Of a stretch of 64,000 nucleotides of DNA, positions 21,207 to 31,667 are shown piece by piece (the stretch's first letter is position 1; each line of letters begins with the position of its first letter). Source of the DNA: Microdon myrmicae (lineage: Eukaryota; Arthropoda; Insecta; Diptera; Syrphidae); assembly GCA_963931805.1 (NCBI GenBank), contig OZ007497.1, positions 4,766,501 through 4,830,500 of the forward strand, in the 5' to 3' direction. The notes below the pieces were generated by a model. That model was not told the DNA's origin and ran no database searches. It was given only the letters and a program-made list of their open reading frames with translations. The translations under genes and the position numbers were made by a program.

Positions 21207-24200
21207 ATGCGCGTATTTTTCTGCCCTGAATTTAAGGAGCCAGTAATACGTGTAAAATTTAATCCATCGGATAAACAATACTCGACTTTCCTTATCGATA
21301 CAGGCGCCGACATCAGCCTGATCAAATTAGATAATCTTTATATTGAACAATCTGTAGACAATTCAGACCCAGTGACTATATCCACCATTGCTGGGAAAAC
21401 GGTCAGCACATGCGGAAAGGTATTGGGGGAGTTCGAATTCAGAACTGATAGGCACTCCATACCCTTTAAGCATAATCTATTTGTAGTGGGAAGCAATGTA
21501 GACTTCCAACACGATGGCATACTGGGAAGCGATTTCCTCACGAAGCACCAGTGCCACATTAACTTTGAAAAGGGATTCCTTAAATTCGCTGTAAAGAAGA
21601 GAACCACGGTAGAACTCGAGCAGTTTTTAGGAAACAATAATGAGGTCAAGGAAAATATTCAGAATGCCACGCCTTACGAGGTGTCTTCCATGGATAATAC
21701 AGGCATTCTTGAAAAATTGGATAACACCGTTCGTGAGTCAACATCCGAATCCGTTTGTCTACGGGCCGGATCTGATGCTGTGACAAACACAACGAAATCA
21801 ACCACCCTTGAATCTTCCTCTCCCCATTTAAATAAAGTTTGTGGTAACAGAAAAGGTAAGGAAACTGCCGAAAAACTGAGTTCAGGAAAACATGAACCTG
21901 AAACTCCAATATCCCCAGTAAATTTAAAACGAAATGCCAAAATCGATCTCATAAAATTGCATTCACGATCTCAACAAATAATGGAGATTCCATTTAAAGG
22001 AAAACTTAGTCAAGAACTGATAATAACAAAATCCGAGATCATGCCAGGGATATATCTGGGTAATAGTTTGACAACACCACAGGACAACAAAATAAAGGTA
22101 TTATTAATGAACACATTAGACACCGATCAAGAAGTAAGCACCAACGACATAGAAGTCGGATGGGAAGATCTGGATGACTACAATGTGTTAAAGGCGGACG
22201 AAACCCAAAATCTTCTAAAAAATAGGCTTGAACGGCTAGAATCACTCCTAGAGTTGCGTCATTGTAACCAGGAGGAAAGGATATCTATCCTAGACACCTG
22301 CCGCAGATTTAACGATCTCTTTTACTTAGAGGGCGACCATCTCACACACACTGACGCCATAGAGCATCAGATCATCACTGAAGAAGGAAAGCCCCCACTT
22401 TACATAAGACCATATCGCCTCCCAGATAGCTCGAAGCAAGAAATCCACAAACAAGTGAATGAAATGCTTCAGGATGGCGTGGTACAACCAAGTTTCAGTC
22501 CTTGGAATTCCCCTCTCTTACTAGTACCCAAGAAGGCAGGACCTGATGGGACAAAACGGTGGAGAGTGGTTGTCGACTTTAGAGCCTTAAATAAAATAAC
22601 AGTCGGAGATGCATATCCATTGCCCAATATTACTGATATTTTGGACCAGCTAGGAAAAGCTAAATATTTTAGCACTTTAGACTTAGCAAATGGTTTCCAC
22701 CAAATACGCATGGACAATAGAGACAAGGCAAAAACAGCGTTTAGCACACCCTTCGGACATTACGAATATAATCGAATGCCCTTCGGACTTAAAAACGCAC
22801 CCGCCACATTCCAAAGGCTTATGAATAATGTACTCATGGGTCTCCAAGGAATAGAATGTTTCGTCTATGTAGATGATATCGTAATTTACGGATACGATCT
22901 GAACGATCACAATTCCCGACTTACCAGAGTTTTCGAGCGATTACAAAGGCACAATCTGAAAATACAACCAGAAAAGTGTCACTTCATAAGGAAAGAGCTC
23001 ACCTACTTGGGGCATGTTATTTCAAAGGAAGGTATAAAACCAGATCCAGAAAAAACTAAAGCGGTAAAAACGTTTCCAACGCCCAAGAAACAAAAGGACG
23101 TAAAATCTTTTCTCGGTTTTGTAGGCTACTATAGAAAATTTATCCCTAATTTCGCCGAACTGGCAAAACCTTTAAGCAGATTACTTCGGAAGAATGTTCC
23201 ATTTTATTGGGATGCCTTTTGTGACGAGGCATTCACAACTCTAAAAAGAAAGGTTATTACCCCACCAATACTGGCTTATCCAGACTTTAACCGGGAGTTT
23301 ATAATAACCACGGATGCTAGCAATGTTGCGTTAGGAGCAGTCCTATCTCAAGGTACAATAGGACAAGATAAACCTATTGCTTTCACTAGCCGAACCCTAA
23401 ACGACGCCGAAACACGGTATACAACGTCTGAAAAGGAATTACTAGCAATCGTTTTTGCATTAGCACAGTTCCGACCATATGTCTACGGACAAAAGTTCAC
23501 AATAGTAACTGACCATAGCTCTCTACAGTGGCTTATAGGACGAAAAGATCCTACATCCAGACTTATGCGATGGAGAATTCTACTCGAAGAGTATGAGTAC
23601 ACAATCGTCCATAAAAAAGGAAAGCAAAATGCAAATGCTGATGCTCTCAGCCGTATAACAATGACTACCCCAGTCGATTCCATCAAAAATAATATCCTCG
23701 TCACCACACGAAGTAAAGCCAAACTCGAAGAAGATGTGGCTGCACAATCATACAAAGATACTACCAATCTTGTATGGCAAGAACAAACAGGGTCCATCTA
23801 TACCAAGAAGAAACTTGGACTACGTATTATAATCCTTCCATTGATAGACTCTGTTGAGGAAGAAAACCTGGCAGGAAGAATCCCAAACTTCACCAAGCCA
23901 GACGTAGGTAAAATTACGTTTCATGAGCAAGATGGGTTATGCGCCATCACATTGCCATTGCCTTTCAGAAACCTAAGCGACCAGGAAACCGCTAAGAGTT
24001 CCCTTATTGATCTGAAGAAGATTTGCGAAGACCGGAATTTCAATTCCATTGGAATTTTAGTCCCCTTCATAGAAAACGAATCAAAAGTAGCACTCAATAA
24101 CTTGCTAAAAGAAACTTTTGCTCACCTCAACATGACAATGTACGTTTTCTCCAATAAAAAGAAGCTTCTAACAGATCCTAACGAAATACAAAAGTTACTC

Positions 24201-25214
24201 GCGGAATACCACAACTCACCTTTCGGAGGACACCAAGGAGCCACCCGAACAATCAATAGATTGAAGCAAAAATATTACTGGCGCACAATGACCGCTGACG
24301 TCGCGGCGTATATTCGAAAATGTGCTTCCTGCCAGATAAACAAAAGTGGAAGGAATCCTAGAATTCCTATGAAGATAACCACAACAAGCTCCAAACCTTT
24401 TGAAAGAGTTGCTTTAGATATAGTAGGACCATTACCAGTCAGCTATAATGGAAATAAATACCTACTAACGTTTCAAGACGATTTGACTAAATTTTCAGGA
24501 GCTTACGCACTGGCCAGCGCCGAAACCAAGGACGTGGCCAGAATTTTCGTTGAAAATATCGTCTGCCAGCACGGCATACCATCTTCTCTATTAACTGACC
24601 GAGGTGCAAATTTTCTCAGCGCACTTTTTAAGGACATTTGTTCCTTACTTAAAATGAGAAAACTAAACACAGCACCCTACCATCCACAAACGAATGGAGC
24701 ACTAGAACGGAGCCATAGAACTCTGGTGGAATACCTCCGCCACTATGTAAACCAGGATCCTCTCACTTGGGACACCTGGACACCTTACGCAATGTTTGTG
24801 TACAATACTACACCCCACAGTAATACAGGCTACACGCCGCATGAATTACTATATGGTTTCCCAGCCGAAATACCCAGTTCTCTCAGACAAAACCCCGAAA
24901 GCACTTATAACTACGACCATTACGCAAACGAATTAAAAATGCGATTACAACATGGTTATCGTACAGCCAAGGGAATACTGATAGAGAAAAAACAAAAATC
25001 TACGGTATACTACGACCAAAAAGTAGGCCGTAAGAAATTTAATGTTGGCGACAAGGTTCTATTAAAGAATCACTCAAGACCTAACAAATTAACCTCCCTG
25101 TGGAAAGGCCCCTATGAAATTGTAAAGATCCTATCCGAAGAAAATTCAATCCTCAAAATAGGAAAAGGAACTCGAATAGTCCACAACAATAATATAAAAC
25201 TATTTGTGGATTAG
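21207..25214 (+). CDS. pol: Gypsy Pol polyprotein (PR-RT-RH-IN)
   Basis: 1335 codons without interruption. The aspartic protease active site DTGA is at residues 31-34. RT carries FSTLDLANGFHQI, PFGLKNAPATFQ and the catalytic YVDD (about 554-557). RNase H starts near TTDASN (about 703). The integrase zinc domain begins at HNSPFGGH (about 1001) with CASCQ downstream. The integrase core shows D (LDIVGPL, about 1071), D (LTDRGAN, about 1131) and E (NGALERSH), with D-35-E spacing. The GPY/F-like end (LWKGPYEIV) is present. Pol would process, copy and integrate the element. It may be made by -1 frameshifting or re-initiation, because its ATG lies 8 bp after the gag stop. All key residues are present. 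Confidence 0.95.
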   Translation: MRVFFCPEFKEPVIRVKFNPSDKQYSTFLIDTGADISLIKLDNLYIEQSVDNSDPVTISTIAGKTVSTCGKVLGEFEFRTDRHSIPFKHNLFVVGSNVDFQHDGILGSDFLTKHQCHINFEKGFLKFAVKKRTTVELEQFLGNNNEVKENIQNATPYEVSSMDNTGILEKLDNTVRESTSESVCLRAGSDAVTNTTKSTTLESSSPHLNKVCGNRKGKETAEKLSSGKHEPETPISPVNLKRNAKIDLIKLHSRSQQIMEIPFKGKLSQELIITKSEIMPGIYLGNSLTTPQDNKIKVLLMNTLDTDQEVSTNDIEVGWEDLDDYNVLKADETQNLLKNRLERLESLLELRHCNQEERISILDTCRRFNDLFYLEGDHLTHTDAIEHQIITEEGKPPLYIRPYRLPDSSKQEIHKQVNEMLQDGVVQPSFSPWNSPLLLVPKKAGPDGTKRWRVVVDFRALNKITVGDAYPLPNITDILDQLGKAKYFSTLDLANGFHQIRMDNRDKAKTAFSTPFGHYEYNRMPFGLKNAPATFQRLMNNVLMGLQGIECFVYVDDIVIYGYDLNDHNSRLTRVFERLQRHNLKIQPEKCHFIRKELTYLGHVISKEGIKPDPEKTKAVKTFPTPKKQKDVKSFLGFVGYYRKFIPNFAELAKPLSRLLRKNVPFYWDAFCDEAFTTLKRKVITPPILAYPDFNREFIITTDASNVALGAVLSQGTIGQDKPIAFTSRTLNDAETRYTTSEKELLAIVFALAQFRPYVYGQKFTIVTDHSSLQWLIGRKDPTSRLMRWRILLEEYEYTIVHKKGKQNANADALSRITMTTPVDSIKNNILVTTRSKAKLEEDVAAQSYKDTTNLVWQEQTGSIYTKKKLGLRIIILPLIDSVEEENLAGRIPNFTKPDVGKITFHEQDGLCAITLPLPFRNLSDQETAKSSLIDLKKICEDRNFNSIGILVPFIENESKVALNNLLKETFAHLNMTMYVFSNKKKLLTDPNEIQKLLAEYHNSPFGGHQGATRTINRLKQKYYWRTMTADVAAYIRKCASCQINKSGRNPRIPMKITTTSSKPFERVALDIVGPLPVSYNGNKYLLTFQDDLTKFSGAYALASAETKDVARIFVENIVCQHGIPSSLLTDRGANFLSALFKDICSLLKMRKLNTAPYHPQTNGALERSHRTLVEYLRHYVNQDPLTWDTWTPYAMFVYNTTPHSNTGYTPHELLYGFPAEIPSSLRQNPESTYNYDHYANELKMRLQHGYRTAKGILIEKKQKSTVYYDQKVGRKKFNVGDKVLLKNHSRPNKLTSLWKGPYEIVKILSEENSILKIGKGTRIVHNNNIKLFVD

Positions 25215-25285
25215 GCAATCACGAATAGGAAGCTCCAAAGAAAAAATAAAAGTTGAAGAAAAAATGTATATATGTATAGATAACC

Positions 25286-25316
<31 letters not shown>

Positions 25317-26688
25317 AGAAATAAATAAATGCATATATGTATAGATAAACTTACAAAAAAAAATAAAGTCAAAAAAAAAAAAAATAACTACGACAATGTA
25401 TTTAAAATTTGCTTCAAAAATTTTCACTTCAAATAATTGTATACGAATAAAATAATTTTGTAAATAGTACACTTTTAATACCAAAAAAAAAAAAAGAAAA
25501 AAAAACAAACAAAACAAAAATAAATATATAGATAAAAACAAATATTAACGCACTTAATAAAATAAGTTTATATCATGTTTTAAATAATTACCACTGACTT
25601 AAATGGAAAAATTTTGTAATAATAATAAATAATCTTAAATTATAAGAAAAAACACATTATATATATATATATGAAAAAACGAAAATACAAAACAAAACTT
25701 ACAAAACAGTGTTAAAATAAGAACTTCTAATATTTATATAAATTCAAAACAGGTTTCAACTAAGAAAATACTAAGAAAGTAAGAAAATTTTTATATAACA
25801 AAAAACAAAAAGGAAAAGTTATAGAATTAAATTGCACGTCCAAATACATGGAAAAAATTATATAAATAAATAAACGCCCGACTAATAAGGACAATGAAAA
25901 AAAAAAGAACAAAAATAATATATGTAAATAATGAAAATTTATACGAGTATATAAACAATGAAAATTCTATGTAATATACAAATTGTAAGAATAAACCATA
26001 AAAACCTTACTTATCTATGTATCTTTTTACAAATAGTACTTTATAAAAATATAAAACAAAAAAAAAACCCAAAGTTAAATTTAATATAATGAATTCAAAT
26101 ACTTATGTAATTATAAAACATTCTACAATTAAAACGTATACTCAGAAAATAAGAAAATATTTACTTTAAATCAAAACGAAAATTTTTAGAATCAAATGTT
26201 TCCTTCTAATACAATGTTTAATCAACATGAAAAAAAAACAAATTATATGAAATTTTAAAACCAAATGTCTATTGTACATATAACCAAAACCAAATTAAAT
26301 GAATATACCATTAACTCAAAATAAAATAATTTATATAAGAAAACTTTATTTTGGATAACCAACAATTACTGTTAAACACACCTATACTAAGAAAATTCAA
26401 ATCTTAAAAACAAAATTATATTTGTACAAAATTTCAAAAGAAAATATTTTTATTATATAAATAACCATTGTGGAAACTTGGATACACGACCATAAATACG
26501 AATACATAAATATTAAGAAAAAAAACAAAGAACAAAAATTACACACTTATAATAAATATTGTATACATAAAGCTACTATGTTAGAAAATATCAGGCACAT
26601 GTAACGGAATCACGATACCATCATCCTTATTCCCAATCACACCATTTTCCAGAAAATTAATCTCATAAAGATCAATTTTCTTTTTTTC
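25215..26688 (+). other. Gypsy 3' untranslated region, A-rich
   Basis: About 1.5 kb, extremely rich in A, with A tracts of up to about 25 (near 25289-25313) and several of 10-14. No ORF that looks like an env gene. The length is unusual for a gypsy element without env, so this may be the decayed site of a lost third ORF. Confidence 0.6.
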
Positions 26689-26701
26689 AAGGAGGGGAGG
26701 A
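26689..26701 (+). promoter_or_regulatory. Polypurine tract of the gypsy element
   Basis: aaggaggggagga directly abuts the 3' LTR, the position of the plus-strand DNA primer. Confidence 0.88.
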
Positions 26702-27479
26702 TGTAGTGCTCCAAAAAGCCCTACCATCTTTTTCTCCCATTCCTAATCCAAAATCCTATCAAAACCTGAAAAAACCCAAACATTATCCAAAATTCGCAAT
26801 AAACGAATCAAACATTCGTTTATCGCATAACAATTGCCCCCACGGCATAATTAAATCCAGAATCAAAATTAAAATTAAAATTCACAATAAACGAATCCAA
26901 TATTCGTTTATTGTTCTATATTTGCTCCACAGCATCACCCAAATCCAAAATTCAGAGATTGTTATCTCTATCCTAAAAATTCCATTGAGTTGAACAAACA
27001 AAAACTCAAAAGCAGATACATTCACACATCTGCGTAATGGTTTCGTAAGAATTCAAGAAATTGATTTCTTATCTTGTGTAAACACAACATCTCGCTCGAA
27101 ATATCCAAAAGATCGAGATTGTTGCACGAAAATGTGTATCTTTGAGATACAATTTTCGATTCCTTTTCCTTTATAAAGGAATGGTTTCGTGATCTCCGGG
27201 CCGCAGTTTAAATTCGTATCTTGTCCCTGGAGGAGATACCCCAGTGGGAGAAGAAATAAAATCTGAAAACTAAAACACCCGGTTTTTCATTTCACCTGGC
27301 CTGGAAGACCAAAAGAAGAAAAGGCGACCCATATCTAAGGACGTTGCTCTTCCCTTTGGATCAAAGGAAGCACGGCAAACGAACCCTGTTGTGCGACAGG
27401 TTTTCGGGAACTTTTATAAGAGATCTCTTAGTCCTTTTAAGGATTAAGACACACGCTCCCCGAAACCAGAAGTACAACA
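26702..27479 (+). repeat. 3' LTR of the gypsy element
   Basis: 778 bp, apparently identical to the 5' LTR, TG...CA, followed by the TSD caac. Confidence 0.95.
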
Positions 27480-27914
27480 CAACCATGAGTTGTACGCGAA
27501 CTATCTAGAAGCTAATGTTGCAAAAAAATCAAGCTCGGTAGACTCCGGTGGGCGGGACGCCCAGTTCGAATGAGCGAAGAGGAGCCTCCCCGGAAGGTCC
27601 TTTGTGTCAGGGTGTATGGATGGATGTATACGGCAGACTTTGCCTGCAATGGAGGGACGGCGTAGACCAGGACGCTCAGATCCTGAGAGTGCCAAACTGG
27701 ATAACATCGGCTCGAAATCGAAACTGGTGGAGAGACTTTCAAAATAAGGCCTAGACCAGATCCCGGTTGTAATGCCGATGATGACTTTTTTTTTTTTTTT
27801 ATTGATGATGAAGAGCACATGAGACCACATATGTCTGTCTTGGATGTGTGTTTCTTATGTCACTATTTGAGCGGTGGTTTGCACAGCACTTTCGATACTT
27901 CAAGTTGCTTGATG

Positions 27915-28199
27915 CTATTGCCCATTGTCTAATGAGGCTAGTATCGCAGTCCAAATTAAAACGTCGAACCATTTGGGACGAAGAAGCCCCGTTTTGGAAA
28001 AAAATGTTGGCGAAAATTTTGTTGGTCTGCCAGATCGTTTATTTGTTCCGTAATTTTCAATACCGAGTTGTAGAAAATTCTTCACTATACCTTGAGAGCG
28101 ATTTATTTCATTGGCAATTTGTCTTCGCATCATTCCACTATTTTGTAATTCGACTATTCTTTCTTTTTCGATGTCAGTTAATTGTTTCCCACGTGGCAT
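27915..28199 (-). pseudogene. Tc1 transposase, N-terminal HTH half
   Basis: Starts at MPRGKQLTDIEKERIVELQ (ATG at 28199) and shows the paired-like helix-turn-helix of Tc1 transposases, followed by the GRP-box (RSGRPTKFS). The frame runs on to 27915. The rest of the protein is on the far side of the nested insertions. Confidence 0.8.
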
Positions 28200-28335
28200 A
28201 TTTAGAACTTTAAAAAAATTCACTGTGTAAAACAAAAATCGGTTTACTATCACTCCAGAATGTCTGCACTGTTTTTAAGAACTTTTGTTATATTAAGCAA
28301 TGCGTTACAACTAATCCTGAGATAAAAGAAAAGGC

Positions 28336-28526
28336 CCGAGTTTATAGTTTCACATGCGAAATTTGGGTTTTCTTCAGAAAATTAAGTACCATTTTTAGTA
28401 AAAAAGCAATTAAGCCATTAAAGGCTTTTCCCTGAGTAGGTGTCGGTTGACAATAGTTTGTCACAAAACTAGTCATAAAAGTTTATTACTCATTCCAAGA
28501 AAACTGAAAATTTACGTGTTGCACTG
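28336..28526 (-). repeat. Right terminal inverted repeat of the Tc1-like element
   Basis: Inverted match to the left repeat, ending gcactg|TA. Repeats of around 200 bp are long for Tc1-type elements. Confidence 0.8.
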
Positions 28527-28699
28527 TATATATCACTACAGCTACAAGGTGGCGCAAAATTAATCACCCTATCGGAAGATGTTATAATTTTTGCAAATGG
28601 CGTCGTACGTCAATCATATTTGACATTTGTGAACTAGACAGCAGCAGTATACAAACAGACAAGCAATAGAGCGCTATACTCCGCAGAAGTGTGGAATAA

Positions 28700-29310
28700 T
28701 TGTGCCGATTTTTTTTTACCAATAACCGGTCGGTGCTGTTAGCGCAGCGTGAATTTCGACGTCGATTTCCAAATCGTGTCGCTCTAAGTGGGCAACCATT
28801 CCGCCGCTTAGCTACTCGACTCGAACAGACTGGAGCCACAGGAGACTATACAGGTCGTGGCCGCCACCGGACTGGTCGTTCGGTCGAGAATATCGCTGCT
28901 GTGGCTGCCGATGTCGCTGAGAACGAAGAAACATCAACCAGACAACGGGCCACGCAATTGGGCGTCACCAGACGAACCCTACAGCGAATTTTCGTGAAAG
29001 ACTTGCACATGCTCCCGTACAAATTGCAAACAGTGCATCAATTAATGCCTGCTCACCGTCAGTCGCGTGTGAATTACTGTCAAGCCATCCTTAATCACAA
29101 CAACGAAGAGGACGATTTTGTGTCGAAAATCATCATGAGCGACGGGGCGCGTTTCCACTTAATCGGTTACGTCAATACAGAAAATCTGCGTGTGATGCAC
29201 GAAGATCCATTACATCCACTCAAAGACACTGTGTGGTGCGGTGTTCGTGCGGGAAGAGGGATTGGGCCGTATTTTTTTTTAGGACACCATCGGCCTCGTG
29301 GTAACGCTAC
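28700..29310 (+). pseudogene. Transposase, N-terminal part
   Basis: Begins in a helix-turn-helix region (AQREFRRRFPNR, then L-x3-E-TGAT) and continues through TRQRATQLGVTRRTLQRIF, a second HTH-like helix pair. It then passes the first catalytic Asp block (IIMSDGARFHL) and GPYFF. This layout matches the insect Tc1/mariner transposases with a DUF4817-like N-terminus. The original start is unclear. Host-like reading ends where the inserted repeat begins near 29310. Confidence 0.78.
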
Positions 29311-29560
29311 GACTTCTTGTGGCGTTTGTAACAGATACACACACAATACACAAGCAAATAGTGAAGAACACCGAACGAAAATCGAATAAGAAAATGCATC
29401 AGAGCCGTATACCATAGCGATTACATAACAAATCCACATCAGTCGAATGTACTTGAGTTTAGAAACCGAATCCGTATACACGGCGGTGGCCTGATGGTTT
29501 GCGCTTTGGTTCAATTTTTGGTGATTCTAACTGTCATAGCGTCAGTTCGAATCACACGTT
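29310..29560 (-). repeat. Dispersed repeat B, copy 1
   Basis: Shares long stretches (acggctctgatgc, cggtgttcttcact, tttgcttgtgtatt, aaacgccaca on the minus strand) with 32.75 kb, 44.6 kb and 44.95 kb. It interrupts the transposase. A B-box-like word (gttcgaatcac) lies near one end, hinting at a tRNA-related SINE, but no TSD was seen. Boundaries are approximate. Confidence 0.6.
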
Positions 29561-29966
29561 CTTCACTATCATCCCAAACGCTATATTCTTACTGGCGGAT
29601 GAGCGGGGCTTGGTGAACATGGGGTTTCAACAAGACGATGCAACCACACATAAAGCACGAGCCACAATGGATATTGTGAAGGAAGCATTTCCTGGTCGGG
29701 TAATCTACCGTTTTGGCGATTTGGCATGGCCAGCAAAATCGCCCGATTTAACCACCGCAGACTGCTTTCTTTGGGCCTACTTGAAGTCGCGGATTTATGC
29801 CAACAAGCCTCAGACAATCGCAGCCCTTAAGGAGAATATTCGACAGGAATGCGAACAGTTATCACCGGAAATCGTGCGAAAAGTCATGGCAAATGCGATA
29901 AAACAGGTACAAATGTGTATCAACACTGGCGACTGCCACTTGACGGATATCATCTTTTCAACTTAA
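29550..29966 (+). pseudogene. Transposase, C-terminal part
   Basis: Resumes in a different frame with GFQQDDATTHKA (second catalytic Asp) and WPAKSPDLTTADCFLWAYLKSRIY (third block). The C-terminal ...GDCHLTDIIFST ends at 29966, close to the family's usual 'HLxDIIF' end. The catalytic residues are kept, so the main defects are the inserted repeat and the resulting frame change. Confidence 0.8.
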
Positions 29967-30083
29967 CAGAAAAAATTGTAAAGGTCCAAATAAATATTTC
30001 CATCACTCAAAATCATTATTTTTTATTTAGTAAAAGAGTAATTCAAAAACAAAATTGGATGATTAATTTTGCGCCACCTTGTA

Positions 30084-31249
30084 TATAGCAAAAAAAAAAA
30101 AAAAGAAGAAAAAAAACAATAGATTTCTTTGACCCCAAACTGATACCACCCCGACGAATCTATAAGATCAAAAAGCAAACTTTATACAAACAATTACCGA
30201 CTTTGTCATGAATATATTTGTTAATAACTACTGGAATTGAAGTTTTATAGTACAAACTGATTAAGAACTTCACGGCAGTTCTTGAATATAACCTAAAACT
30301 CACGTGACTTCGTTCCATCTCCACATAACCTACCGCCATATGTTATGATCTCAACTGTTAATTGAATCCATTACTGTGCATGAGAACTAATAACTTGTCA
30401 AAGTTGTGGTGTTACAAACAATTCATTTATTTATTGAAATAATATAAACATTCATGAATACAAAATATATACATAGCAACATACAAGTTAAACTTAATAC
30501 TAACAACACAAAACTGTTTGGAAAACACAAATACTTGCTGACTAATCTTAAATAATATTTCTCGAAGTTGTTTGTAGCCGACAACGTTTTTCTAAACAGT
30601 AGTGTTATTGTGATACATATCCTGATAATAAAATTTATTTCGTCTATTGTTTCAACATATTATCTAGAAACAGTTCTCAATAAATGGCACTAATGAGCAC
30701 ACAATGCAAAAATTACTATTCCGGTCTACACAATGCAACAAAAAAAAATTCAGTACAAAATGAGGGCGATCTCTATCTTAATTAATTGTATTATTAAAAC
30801 CCGGGAACGAATTGTATATATTATAAGCGTCTGCAACATATTACAGTTATAAATTTTACTTTTAAATATTTTAAAATACGATTAATCCTTTGCAAGCCAT
30901 AATTGCCTCTACCATGACGTTTCCAACAATCAAATATTAATTCGAATTTTCCTGAAAATCTGTTATAATTAACTATTAATCATGAGCTTCAATAAGAAGT
31001 AGAAGGGGTCCTAGTTTAAAATTTAAAACTCCGTTTGTATTTAAAGAGCTTTCCTCGGAAACTATAAAATTCGGTTACAATACTGTTGAATAGAAAGGTA
31101 ATCGTCCAACTCCTTGTTAACTGGTTGATTCAATATTCTCAATTGAGTAATGGCTCTCAGTACGCCATTGGATGTCTTTATAAAAAACAGAATAACATGT
31201 ACAATCTAAAAAATTGAATACAAATATCTTTGTGCAAAATGTATAGTTC
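30084..31249 (-). other. Probable 3' UTR and downstream of the swiprosin gene
   Basis: AT-rich, no ORF. On the minus strand overlapping AATAAA words lie near 30425-30433, which would give a 3' UTR of about 820 nt. ATTTA-like words are scattered through it. Confidence 0.4.
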
Positions 31250-31667
31250 TTAATTTTGGAATATAGCCGCCCTCTGGCGGAATTCAGCGCGCTTTAATAC
31301 TTTCTGTTCTTCTTGTAATCTACGTTCTTCTTGCTCCTGTCTAATTTCATCATGGAACTTATTAGTACGTAGCTGTTGTTCGATCTTGGCTTCGAAGAAG
31401 TTCTTTGCACCACATACTCCAACTTCGTCCACATTGATTTCCGTCAAGCGGGCAAGTTGGCTTAGGCCGGATTCCGAATCCAATTCTCCAGCTTGAGCTT
31501 TGCGGTATATAAGAAGAAATTCCCGGAAGGATATCTGTGCATCATGATCTTCATCCACTTCAGCGATCATTCGTTTTAGTCCCAGGTGAGTTTGTGGGGC
31601 ACCCAATTTCTCCATCATGACTTTAAGTTCTGACAAGTCAAGGTACCCGTCATGGCCACTGTCATAT
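31250..31667 (-). CDS. Swip-1: Swiprosin-1 / EFHD-type EF-hand protein, last coding exon
   Basis: 139 codons on the minus strand, ending in TAA at 31250-31252. The exon starts right after a good acceptor (T-rich tract then ATTTGCAG, plus-strand 31668-31685), leaving a split first codon. It shows two EF-hand loops: DSGHDGYLDLSE, with acidic or polar ligands at 1, 3, 5, 9 and 12, and DEDHDAQISFRE. The family signature LGAPQTHLGLK lies between them. A C-terminal charged coiled coil (KIEQQL...EEQKVLKRAEFRQRAAIF) follows. EFHD/swiprosin proteins bind calcium and actin and act in cytoskeletal remodelling. The N-terminal exons should lie further right, but I could not find them in the window, so the upstream intron is long or the exons are short. 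The open frame continuing to 31771 is intronic. Confidence 0.88.

Larger units (their letters stand above)
17804..27479 (+). mobile_element. Full-length Ty3/gypsy LTR retrotransposon
   Basis: A 9.7-kb element with 778-bp LTRs, a 4-bp TSD caac (17800-17803, 27480-27483), a tRNA-Leu-type primer site, open gag and pol, and a polypurine tract. No third (env-like) ORF was seen. Domain order protease-RT-RNase H-integrase is that of Ty3/gypsy. I saw no difference between the two LTRs when reading them side by side, so insertion is very recent and the copy may be competent. Confidence 0.95.
17783..27808 (+). mobile_element. RTE-like LINE 3' fragment, split by the gypsy element
   Basis: Two pieces, 17783-17803 and 27480-27808, join into about 346 bp that aligns with the 3' end of the RTE-like copy at 54.53-54.85 kb (shared tccggaga, caaccatgagttgt, gggcgggac, catcggctcgaaatcg). 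A 14-bp TSD, tgaagagcacatga, lies at 17769-17782 and 27809-27822, within Tc1 sequence. It ends in gccgatgatga plus T-rich DNA. It inserted into the Tc1 element before the gypsy element arrived. Confidence 0.82.
16964..28526 (-). mobile_element. Tc1-like DNA transposon carrying nested insertions
   Basis: Outer element of a three-level nest. The ends read CAGTGC inward from both sides, and the right end abuts TA. Long terminal inverted repeats are seen at 16964-17175 and about 28336-28526. The transposase is on the minus strand. Its N-terminal HTH half lies right of the inner insertions (28199-27915) and its C-terminal half lies left (17640-17239). Without the inner insertions the element would be about 1.5 kb. 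The left flank is TG rather than TA, probably a point change. Confidence 0.85.
28545..30081 (+). mobile_element. Tc1/mariner-superfamily transposon with repeat insertion
   Basis: Flanked by TA (28543-28544 and 30082-30083). Terminal inverted repeats start caaggtggcgcaaaattaat and are identical for at least 22 bp, with weaker similarity beyond. The transposase is on the plus strand in two pieces separated by a roughly 250-bp dispersed repeat. It lies only 18 bp from the end of the Tc1 nest. A short deletion derivative of this element is at 55.2 kb. Confidence 0.88.
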
